A stretch of DNA of 64,000 nucleotides from Tenacibaculum sp. MAR_2009_124 (GTDB taxonomy: Bacteria > Bacteroidota > Bacteroidia > Flavobacteriales > Flavobacteriaceae), in NCBI RefSeq assembly GCF_900105455.1, contig NZ_FNSF01000008.1, positions 372,001 through 436,000 on the forward strand. The letters run 5' to 3'. The translations under genes were made by a program, and so were the position numbers. Numbering within the stretch: position 1 is the stretch's first letter; each line of letters opens with the position of its first letter. Below are positions 56,886 to 64,000 of this stretch, piece after piece. Under the pieces are notes generated by a model. It saw only the letters and a list, made by a program, of their open reading frames with translations, did no database searches and was not told where the DNA came from.

Positions 56886-57273
56886 GTTGTTTGGTTCATT
56901 TATCGTTCTCCTTTCTGAACAATATCTTGTTTAGAAAAGAAAATCTTACTCCATAATTCATGGAATTATCTTGTAATACTTGTTTAAAATTATAGTAAAA
57001 AAAATGTGTTAAAGAATAAATGACACCAACAACAACTTTTTGTTTACAAACAGCAAAAAACAATATGAACATCAAAAAACTCACACTTAAGTTCGAAATA
57101 CAAACACTTAAGGGTTTTCTAAAAAACAGGGGTTGATATTTCAATAATTTAGACATCGAGCTCCATCATCAACACATTAATTAAAGGAGTAATTAGCTCG
57201 ATTTTAAGGATGAATATTAAAATACTTATCAGAGTTTCTCTATCAATTTTAAACACAATTAATACCAAAGGAT
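56886..57273. other. 388-bp divergent control region of the decarboxylase operon
   Basis: It separates the minus-strand operon from the LytTR regulator on the plus strand. An imperfect palindrome CCATAATTCATGG lies at 56952-56964. No TAnnTTTG box is evident on either strand. An 86-codon minus-strand frame inside it (56896-57156) has no recognisable features and is not called. It should contain both promoters and the operator. Confidence 0.5.
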
Positions 57274-57984
57274 TTGTACACAGAAACAAAAAAAATACTC
57301 GTTATACGTAAAAAAATAGAGGTATCTAATCGTTTAAAAGAAAGCTTAGAAAGAAAACCTTATTATCATGTAGATGTGGTTACTTCGGGAGGAGAAGCTA
57401 TAAAACTTGTTGAAAAAAACGAGTACGACTTATTATTGGTTGATCTTTATCTGAATGAGTCAAATAAGACCAACGGAATAGACTTGATAAAATACTTGTC
57501 GGAAAAAAGTAGCTTTAAACATGTGTATATTTCAGACCAAGGAACTATGGATATTATTGATAAGGTTAAGGAAACGAATCCTTCCACCTTTATCATCCCT
57601 CCATTTACAACAAACTCAATTTTTGCTCAAATAGAAATCATTCTGAATTCAGGTAATAGTAACTCTTACCTCAGCTATTCATATAAAGGGATGCAACAGC
57701 AAATTTCGTTAGCCAGCATTAGTCACGCAAAATCAGATGGAGCCTATATTAAATTATTTAGTAGTTGTGGGAAACAATACTTTGTACGAAAATCTTTATC
57801 GAACTTAAGAGAGTTATTACCTTCTGCTTTTATCAGAATACATAAATCTATTTTAATTAACAAAGACTATGTTCAAGGGTACTCTAGTCAATATGTAAAA
57901 GTAAATCGAGAAAAGTTACCTATTGGAAGAGCGTATAAAGAACTTTTTTTATCGCAAGTAAAGGAATCTACTTTTTCGTTTTAG
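57274..57984 (+). CDS. LytTR-domain regulator with degenerate receiver
   Basis: 236 residues from a TTG; there is no ATG upstream before a stop at 57250. Residues ~8-125 are receiver-like: the phospho-acceptor Asp is kept (DLLLVDLYLNE), but the acidic pair is replaced by Arg-Lys (ILVIRKK in place of ILIVEDE) and the Lys-Pro switch reads FIIPPF, so normal phosphorylation is doubtful. Residues ~135-236 are a LytTR DNA-binding domain (ISLASISHAKSDGAYIKLF, YFVRKSLSNL, FIRIHKSILINKDYV, LPIGRAYKELF). It is divergent from the decarboxylase operon and probably regulates it. Confidence 0.85.
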   Translation: MYTETKKILVIRKKIEVSNRLKESLERKPYYHVDVVTSGGEAIKLVEKNEYDLLLVDLYLNESNKTNGIDLIKYLSEKSSFKHVYISDQGTMDIIDKVKETNPSTFIIPPFTTNSIFAQIEIILNSGNSNSYLSYSYKGMQQQISLASISHAKSDGAYIKLFSSCGKQYFVRKSLSNLRELLPSAFIRIHKSILINKDYVQGYSSQYVKVNREKLPIGRAYKELFLSQVKESTFSF

Positions 57985-58009
57985 GTATTTTTAAAAAATA
58001 AAACAGCAT

Positions 58010-58741
58010 TTAAAATAAACTCAGCAATTTGCTCCTATTCATCTTCGAAACAGGTACTCTTCTTTCATTTTCCAAAACAATATATCCTTCATTTTCAAAA
58101 GCTCTTATTTTTTGAAGATTTATAATATGAGATTTATGGCATTTAAAGAAACTATCACTTAGCATTTTTTCATATTTTCCAATATTGTAAGAGCTTATAA
58201 TTTCCGAAGTATTTGTATGTATTTTCGTATAACCATCATACCCTTCAATATGTAAAATTTCATTATGTGGAATAAAAAGCAATCCTTTGTTTGTAGGAAT
58301 CACCAACTTATTTGAGTTGGACGTCGTTTTTGCAAAATGATTTAACAACCGTTCGTTTTTAATTAGTTTATTTTTTTGATTTACATTTTTTAATGCATTA
58401 TTTATCATAGATTTTAGCTCATCATTATCAATTGGTTTTAACACATAACCGATAGCGCTGTACTTAAAAGCTTCTATTGCATAATTACTATATGCAGTAA
58501 CAAAAATAATTTCAAAATTAGGATTTGTAAGTTTTGCTAAAACGTCAAACCCTGTTAAAACAGGCATTTCAACGTCTAAAAATAAAACATCAGGATTATT
58601 TCTATTGATAAAAACAATAGCCTCTTGTGGATTCTGAAATTTTCCTATAATACTAATATTCGGAAAAAAACGACTTATCTTTAAGGCTAAACTTTCAAGT
58701 GCATTTTCCTCGTCATCTACTAAAATGGCGGTTAATTTCAT
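58010..58741 (-). CDS. LytTR-family response regulator
   Basis: 243 residues. The receiver is complete: acidic LVDDEENAL, phospho-acceptor DVLFLDVEMPVLTGF, Ser/Thr and Lys in FVTAYSNYAIEAFKYSAIGYVLKPID. The LytTR domain follows (LLFIPHNEILHIEGYDGYTKIHT, FFKCHKSHIINLQKI, RRVPVSKMNR). It ends three bases from the histidine kinase gene and forms a classic LytS/LytR-type pair. It could phospho-signal independently of the degenerate regulator next to it. Confidence 0.94.
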   Translation of the reverse strand: MKLTAILVDDEENALESLALKISRFFPNISIIGKFQNPQEAIVFINRNNPDVLFLDVEMPVLTGFDVLAKLTNPNFEIIFVTAYSNYAIEAFKYSAIGYVLKPIDNDELKSMINNALKNVNQKNKLIKNERLLNHFAKTTSNSNKLVIPTNKGLLFIPHNEILHIEGYDGYTKIHTNTSEIISSYNIGKYEKMLSDSFFKCHKSHIINLQKIRAFENEGYIVLENERRVPVSKMNRSKLLSLF

Positions 58742-58744
58742 TCA

Positions 58745-61609
58745 CTACAACATTTTAAAAGTTAGCGTTACCGAAGTTCCGGTTATTTTATTGTTGTTTA
58801 AATGTACTATTTTTTTTACTACTTTCCATTTTTTAGATTGATTGATTAACGCTATTCTATCTTTCATGATTTTGGTAGATTTTGAAGTATGCTTTTTAAT
58901 TGAATTTTCCTTAATTTCCTGTGCTTTTTTAAAACCAACTCCATCATCTTCTATTGTTATTTTAAACTCGTTTTTAGTTATATTTTCAATATAAATAATA
59001 ATATTTCCTTTTCTGTTATTGTGAAAAACTCCATGGTTTACCGCGTTTTCTAAAATTGGCTGTAATAACATCGTAGGAATACTCGTTTTTAAATTGATGC
59101 TCTTATCAATTATAAACTGATAGTTTAAACCATCGCCAAAACGCATTTTTTCAATTTCTAAATACCCATTTAGTAAATCAATTTCCTGCTGTAAGGTAAT
59201 TGTTTTTTCCGCGGAAAAATCGAAAAACATTCGTATTAATTTGGAGAATTTAACCAAATATTTTTCTGATAAATCAATTTCATTTTTAGTAATATAATAC
59301 TGAATTGCATTTAACGAATTAAATACAAAATGAGGGTTCATTTGCGAACGTAATGCATATAATTCTTGCTCTACTAATTGTTGTTTAACTTTAACTTCTT
59401 GTTTTGATTTTTCCTCTATTCTCTTTTTATTCCATTGGTACAAAAAGTATAGAAATACTAAGAATACAAAGAAAGCAGTTCCTTTAAACCAATATGTTTG
59501 ATACCATAATGGAAGCACTATTAAGGTAATGACTTTGGTTATTGATTGCTGTTTATGATTGCTTACCTTTAAATGTAAACGATAGGTTTTAGGAGCTAAT
59601 TGACTAAAGTTTATTTCAGAAGTATTTGTATGTATCCATTTTTTTTGAATTGGATTCAATTTGTATTGATATCTTAAATTTTTCTGGTTACTATAATTAA
59701 CTGCTCCAAAAGAAATGTTTAAGCTACTGTTTTCTTTATATGGAAAAGAAATAGTGTCACCTTTATAAGAAATACCACTAGCAGTTAGTGCCTTTATGTA
59801 TAACTTTTGAAGTTGATTAATTGGTTTTCGTCGTAATGAAATTACTGAAACACCAATATCTGTAGCTACGAACAGCGAGTCGTTTTTAACGGTCACGCTG
59901 TTTGTTTTATTAGATAGCAACCCATCTGTTTCAAAAAAAGACTGTGTTATTTGATATCCGTTTTCTTGTTTTATAGCTTTATGAACTCCTTTTTCAGTTG
60001 CTAACCAAACGCTTTTATCGGTGTTAATAAAAATATTTTGAACACTTAAGTTTTCAGAATTATCAATAAACATTACTTCTTTCCCATCAGTGAAATAAGC
60101 ACCAAAGCCATCTGTACCTACTACAGTATAATTATTATTAAATTGTGTTTGAAATAGTATAGGTTTTTGAAATAAAGAATGCTTCTCTAATTTAAAAAAA
60201 ACATCATTTTGTAAAGAATACAAACCAGATTGATTCCCTATAAATAACTGCGTATTAGTTTTTGAAAAAGAAGACACGCCAAATAATTTATATTCTTTTT
60301 CAACTATAAAATTTTTACTATTTATTTTATGAACTCCGAAAGAATTATTACCATATAATACTCCTTTAAAACCAATTAATTTACGAGCAAATTCATTTTT
60401 AAAATGTTCATATTTTGGTGTACTTACTTTTACTTTTTTAATCGTTTTATTTTTATAGCTGTAAACATCATATTCCGAAGAAAAAAAAGTAGTTTTAAGA
60501 GTATCAATATAATTGATTCCATATTGAAATCCGCTATTCTTTATCAAAGAACGTAAGTTGTTGTCTTCTAAAATAAAAAAACCTTCTTTGTAAACACCCG
60601 CATATATCTTATCTTCTATATATTTTAATTGCTGAATTTTTTTACCTTCTCCCAATATTTGTAGCTGTTGTTTTTCTTTTGGGAGCATAAAAACACCTTT
60701 GTTAAAAGTTGCTGACCAAATATTACCTGTCTTATCCACAAAAGAAAAATGACTGTTCCTCTTTTCAGGAATAGATACCGTATTTTTTAGCCTTCCGTTT
60801 ACATCTAAATAACTCACAAAATTCATCCCTGTAAGTTGTATATGATTATTCACATTATGAAACCTAAAATATTTAAGATTACGAGGTAAATTTTGAGAAG
60901 CATAAGTATGCGTATGTATTTTTTCTGAATTAAAATTTTCAATAACATAATGCTGCTTAGCTATGCTAATATATAAGCTATCGTTAATCTGACCATTTTC
61001 TGATGTTGTTTCAAGTATTTCTTTTTCGATTGGAAATATTTTTTTATTTTTTTCTTTATAAAAAACAATATTATTTCCTTTTTTACCAACACTGTGAAAA
61101 CGAATTGTTGGATGTATTACTTTTTGTTTTGAATAGCGTTCGTTGTTGGATATAAGATTTTTTGTAGCTTTCCAAAGTGAATCCTTTAAGGTATAGTGAA
61201 AAATTCCATCATTAAACCCAACCTTATTTTTAACTTGAAATATAGCTCTAGGGTATAATGTTTTATTGGTTTTGGTAGCAAAAGCATATACACTATCATT
61301 TTTAATATAACCCAATTTATTTGATTTAGAGAAGTACCAAACTTTATTATCGGGTGTAATTCTAATATTCCAAATATCGTTGGTAGGCAATCCGTTTTTT
61401 GTAGTAAATGTTTTAAAGGTTTTTCCGTCGTATTTTACCATTCCTTTATCGGTAATAAACCATATAAAACCTTCATAATCTTGTGTTATTCTATATACAT
61501 GGTTACTTGGCAATCCGTTTTCTACTGAGAAATTAGTGTATTGCTGCGCATATGAAAAACCCCATATTAATAATAAAAGTAATGTACTCTGATATTTTTG
61601 TAGTCTCAA
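58745..61609 (-). CDS. propeller-sensor histidine kinase (LytS-type)
   Basis: 954 residues. Signal peptide (LLLLLIWGFSYAQQ), then about 600 residues of two-component-regulator propeller repeats (NGLPSNHVYRITQDYEGFIWFIT, GKTFKTFTTKNGLPTNDIW, NIFINTDKSVWLATEKGV), a Y_Y_Y-type domain (LRYQYKLNPIQKKW), one membrane segment (FKGTAFFVFLVFLYFLYQW), a coiled coil and a His_kinase domain with MNPHFVFNSLNAIQYYI and an ATPase (LLQPILENAVNHGVF, IEDDGVGF). The periplasmic propeller would sense an external molecule. Confidence 0.93.
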   Translation of the reverse strand: MRLQKYQSTLLLLLIWGFSYAQQYTNFSVENGLPSNHVYRITQDYEGFIWFITDKGMVKYDGKTFKTFTTKNGLPTNDIWNIRITPDNKVWYFSKSNKLGYIKNDSVYAFATKTNKTLYPRAIFQVKNKVGFNDGIFHYTLKDSLWKATKNLISNNERYSKQKVIHPTIRFHSVGKKGNNIVFYKEKNKKIFPIEKEILETTSENGQINDSLYISIAKQHYVIENFNSEKIHTHTYASQNLPRNLKYFRFHNVNNHIQLTGMNFVSYLDVNGRLKNTVSIPEKRNSHFSFVDKTGNIWSATFNKGVFMLPKEKQQLQILGEGKKIQQLKYIEDKIYAGVYKEGFFILEDNNLRSLIKNSGFQYGINYIDTLKTTFFSSEYDVYSYKNKTIKKVKVSTPKYEHFKNEFARKLIGFKGVLYGNNSFGVHKINSKNFIVEKEYKLFGVSSFSKTNTQLFIGNQSGLYSLQNDVFFKLEKHSLFQKPILFQTQFNNNYTVVGTDGFGAYFTDGKEVMFIDNSENLSVQNIFINTDKSVWLATEKGVHKAIKQENGYQITQSFFETDGLLSNKTNSVTVKNDSLFVATDIGVSVISLRRKPINQLQKLYIKALTASGISYKGDTISFPYKENSSLNISFGAVNYSNQKNLRYQYKLNPIQKKWIHTNTSEINFSQLAPKTYRLHLKVSNHKQQSITKVITLIVLPLWYQTYWFKGTAFFVFLVFLYFLYQWNKKRIEEKSKQEVKVKQQLVEQELYALRSQMNPHFVFNSLNAIQYYITKNEIDLSEKYLVKFSKLIRMFFDFSAEKTITLQQEIDLLNGYLEIEKMRFGDGLNYQFIIDKSINLKTSIPTMLLQPILENAVNHGVFHNNRKGNIIIYIENITKNEFKITIEDDGVGFKKAQEIKENSIKKHTSKSTKIMKDRIALINQSKKWKVVKKIVHLNNNKITGTSVTLTFKML

Positions 61610-61647
61610 GGAAATAGATTTTAAATATTAAAACCTTCGTGTTTATT

Positions 61648-61655
61648 CAAATTTA
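61648..61655 (-). promoter_or_regulatory. -7 box (TAAATTTG) for the LytTR two-component pair
   Basis: TAAATTTG on the minus strand fits TAnnTTTG, 38 bases before the start at 61609. No clear -33 element. Confidence 0.4.
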
Positions 61656-61747
61656 ACTAAAAGTATGTTTTTTTTAATAATTGATTCATTTATTTAAACT
61701 AACAGATTAAAATATTTAAAGTTTAGAAAAGAAGTGCAATCTTATTT

Positions 61748-61866
61748 CTAATCAAAAACACCTTCTAAACTCCCGTTATAATGACCTGCAATTACGGTTC
61801 CTTTTTTATTAGTAAAACTATATTAGGGTTTGGGTTAAAACTATAAGAGTTTATAATGTTTTCAAC
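61748..61866 (-). pseudogene. remnant of the 3' end of a lost gene
   Basis: Between the two genes the minus strand reads ENIINSYSFNPNPNIVL, then, one base out of frame, TNKKGTVIAGHYNGSLEGVFD and a TAG stop at 61748. The two pieces together look like a natural C-terminus with a frameshift at TTTTAC. There is no start. It is probably what is left of a gene deleted by rearrangement; the evidence is only that the residues look coding-like. Confidence 0.35.
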
Positions 61867-61870
61867 TTAT

Positions 61871-63487
61871 TTATTTTTTAATTATTATTGCTTTGGTGAT
61901 AGATTCATTTTCACTACTTAATCTGAATAAATAAACTCCACTAGCAAGGTTTAAATTAGATAACTCATTATTACCTTTAGTTAACTTTCTTTTTAAAACT
62001 TTTTTTCCATGAATAGTGTAAATAATAAGACTTACTTCTTTTATAGCATGAATAGTGATAATTCCTTGTGATGGATTTGGGTACGTACTAAAATTAGTAG
62101 CATGAAATTCATCAACACTTAAACTACTGCACTCTGCTTGATTGTTTACAAAAATTGAAGCAGCATCGATATCAGTCCAGTTTGTAGCACTCCAAGTAGC
62201 ATCATCGACCTCGATACAAATTAAATTTGGGTTATTTGATGAGTTAAAACTTGTAAAGTTAGCGTTATTTCCATTTTTAACATGTAAGCTAGTCAATTGG
62301 TTATTATAGCAATTTAATCTGGTTAAAGAGCTATTTAGTGTCATATCTAAACTACTCATAGAATGATTATTAGAACAATTTAAATCTATTAAAGCCGTAT
62401 TTAATGACAAGTCTAAATCAGATAGTTGATTATCACTACAGTTTAATTTCATTAAAAGTATGTTTGCAGATAAATCTAAGTTGGATAATTGATTACGGGA
62501 ACATTTTAATTCTGTTAAAGCAGTATTAGCAGACAAATTCAAGTTAGTCAACAGGTTATTAATACAATGTAATTTAGTTAGTGCTGTAAAATCTTCAATA
62601 CCTGTTAAATCTGCAATAGGTAAATTTCTTAACATTAAGTCAGTTATTGTATTAATATTTGCCGTAGTAACATAATTGTCACTAGCAATGCCATTACCCA
62701 TACTTGTTGGGTTTCCAATAGTAACCACATTTCCATATGCATTGTGGGTTTCTAGATAATTTTCAAAAACATCATCTGGCACATAGGTTGAGTTAAAAAC
62801 TGTACAATTTTCACTAAAACTACTTGTACTATTAATATTTACCCAATTTGAAGCACTCCAAGCAGCATCATCCACCTCTATACAAATTAAGTTTGGGTTT
62901 CCAGTTGCAATAAAACCAGTTATATTGGCATTGTTCCCATTTTTAATATTCAAGTTGGTTAATTGATTATTATAGCAGAATACTTCTTGCAAATTGGTAT
63001 TTGAACTTAAATCTAAACTTGCTAGTTGATTGTTGTAAGCTCCTAAGTACATTAAATTAGGATTCTGACTCAAATCTATAGTTGTTATCTGGTTATTTTC
63101 AATAGATAAGTCTTGTAAACCTGTAAGCAATGTAACATCTAAATTTGTTAGCTGATTATTATCTATCCACAGCAATTCTAATGCGGTATTTTGGGATAAA
63201 TTAACATTAGATAAATTATTATCATCTGCATATAAATTTTGTAGAGCAATAAAATCTTCAATACCACTTAAGTCGGCAATATTAGCTGATGAAATGTTTA
63301 AAGTTGTAAGTGTATTAATATTAGAAGTCAATACATAATCATCTAAAGCACCAGAGTCATAACCTAAAGCAATTAGTAAATGTTCAAAATTGTCATCAGG
63401 TACATATGTCGTCGATTGACTAAAAAACTGAATAGTAAAAAGGCTAGTTATTATAAAAAAAAGTAATTTTGTTTTCATAATCTTCAT
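61871..63487 (-). CDS. leucine-rich-repeat surface protein with T9SS type A domain
   Basis: 538 residues; start at 63487 or three codons later. A signal peptide (KTKLLFFIITSLFTIQFFSQ) is followed by two similar halves, each starting YVPDDxFE and carrying short LRRs of the NxLTxLDLSxN type (LSANTALTELKCSRNQLSNL). Two short Cys-containing segments (NLICIEVDDAxWSA) end each half. The last ~75 residues are the T9SS type A sorting domain (FSTYPNPSQGIITIHAI, VYTIHGKK-like and GVYLFRLSSENESITKAIIIKK). It should be secreted and bound to the cell surface. Confidence 0.92.
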   Translation of the reverse strand: MKIMKTKLLFFIITSLFTIQFFSQSTTYVPDDNFEHLLIALGYDSGALDDYVLTSNINTLTTLNISSANIADLSGIEDFIALQNLYADDNNLSNVNLSQNTALELLWIDNNQLTNLDVTLLTGLQDLSIENNQITTIDLSQNPNLMYLGAYNNQLASLDLSSNTNLQEVFCYNNQLTNLNIKNGNNANITGFIATGNPNLICIEVDDAAWSASNWVNINSTSSFSENCTVFNSTYVPDDVFENYLETHNAYGNVVTIGNPTSMGNGIASDNYVTTANINTITDLMLRNLPIADLTGIEDFTALTKLHCINNLLTNLNLSANTALTELKCSRNQLSNLDLSANILLMKLNCSDNQLSDLDLSLNTALIDLNCSNNHSMSSLDMTLNSSLTRLNCYNNQLTSLHVKNGNNANFTSFNSSNNPNLICIEVDDATWSATNWTDIDAASIFVNNQAECSSLSVDEFHATNFSTYPNPSQGIITIHAIKEVSLIIYTIHGKKVLKRKLTKGNNELSNLNLASGVYLFRLSSENESITKAIIIKK

Positions 63488-63532
63488 TTTCGTTTAAACT
63501 TCTCCAGTTTTAAAACCAGTGCTTTTTTATCT

Positions 63533-64000
63533 TTAAGTATTATCATTTCCATCACAATTACTATCTATACCATCATTAGGAATTTCTCTAGTATATGGAT
63601 GAATTTCATTGTTTGTATCATTACAGTCTAACTTGTTGTGTACACCTTGTGCAGCAGAAAATTGTTGCGAACCATATCCATCTCCATCCGCATCTATATA
63701 ATACTCTATAACGTCAGTTTCTCCATCGCAATTATCGTCAATTCCATTATTAGGAATTTCATTTGCTTTAGGATGAATCGCTATATCATTATCATCGCAA
63801 TCTCCAGCAAACCACGAATGATTATTAGGTGCTGTAGTATGATTATCTATTTCTACAACTATTGGAGAAGGGCTTCCAAATCCGTCACCATCTTTATCAC
63901 TATAAAATGTATAAGCAAATTTCCCATTACAATCTTCGTCAATTTCATTATCAGGAATTTCTGTAGCGTTTGGAAACACATTGGCATTGGTATCATCACA
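63533..64000 (-). CDS. MopE-like metal-binding repeat protein, 5' part outside window
   Basis: 155 codons are visible; the start lies beyond the right edge. The sequence is a chain of MopE/putative metal-binding motif repeats: GDCDDNDIAIHPKANEIPNN, GIDDNCDGETDV, and YIDADGDGYGS, with many Asp and paired Cys, which usually bind calcium. It ends directly after the last repeat (DGIDSNCDGNDNT) with no T9SS sorting domain, although nearly all such proteins in this group have one. The LRR gene begins 46 bases later on the same strand. Confidence 0.8.
   Translation of the reverse strand, partial: CDDTNANVFPNATEIPDNEIDEDCNGKFAYTFYSDKDGDGFGSPSPIVVEIDNHTTAPNNHSWFAGDCDDNDIAIHPKANEIPNNGIDDNCDGETDVIEYYIDADGDGYGSQQFSAAQGVHNKLDCNDTNNEIHPYTREIPNDGIDSNCDGNDNT

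Noticed and set aside
56896-57156. An 86-codon minus-strand frame upstream of the decarboxylase operon
   Set aside because: No recognisable features, no start context, and it fills what must be the control region.

Overview
The window is low-GC and looks like the chromosome of a probably marine member of the Flavobacteriaceae (Bacteroidota). Supporting signs are Bacteroidota-type promoters (TAnnTTTG -7 boxes), type IX secretion (T9SS) sorting domains of both type A and type B, a PorP/SprF-like protein, AraC regulators fused to membrane domains, LytTR and LuxR two-component systems, and a tRNA without an encoded CCA end. No rRNA, CRISPR array, phage block or plasmid function was seen.

Layout. 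(1) 1-4.1 kb: the 5' part of a large secreted alpha/beta hydrolase and a membrane-anchored AraC regulator. (2) 4.6-12.1 kb: a five-gene + strand operon with an FHA/winged-helix protein, a 1318-residue Ser/Thr kinase fused to a decayed cyclase, an AAA ATPase and TPRs, an arylamine N-acetyltransferase-like protein with an intact Cys-His-Asp triad, and two proteins I do not recognise. It resembles a signalling-plus-modification system of unknown product. (3) 12.17 kb: initiator tRNA-fMet on the minus strand. (4) 12.4-29.8 kb: a long + strand redox-defence island holding MsrB, two MsrA-family proteins, two redoxins, a glutaredoxin-GNAT fusion, an AhpD-like protein, an aldo/keto reductase, a hydrolase-OsmC fusion, EgtB and EgtD, two small haem-binding proteins, a P460-type dihaem lipoprotein and three AraC regulators. 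(5) 29.95-31.59 kb: a complete insertion sequence with terminal inverted repeats and a TTGATA target duplication, whose transposase N-terminus lies in another frame.

(6) 31.7-36.6 kb (minus): a DEAD-box helicase, a TPR histidine kinase with its LuxR regulator, and a small membrane protein. (7) 36.9-47.4 kb: a 2628-residue type B T9SS adhesin with FG-GAP, HYR and 14 tandem ~81-residue repeats, its PorP/SprF partner, a 142-bp intergenic tandem repeat array, and a truncated adhesin paralogue driven by a conserved copy of the same promoter. (8) 47.4-48.3 kb: a gene-free graveyard of palindromic dispersed repeats.

(9) 48.35-56.9 kb (minus): a compact eight-gene operon with two tandem pairs of PLP-dependent decarboxylase plus adenylate-forming ligase, followed by four AidA/PixA-type inclusion-body-family proteins. 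Divergent from it is a LytTR regulator with a degenerate receiver. This is the strongest candidate for an undescribed system here. (10) 58-61.6 kb: a LytTR two-component pair with a beta-propeller sensor. (11) 61.7-64 kb: a gene remnant, a leucine-rich-repeat T9SS protein, and the 3' part of a MopE-like repeat protein that ends without a sorting domain.

Functions are inferred from motifs read by eye. No database search was possible.
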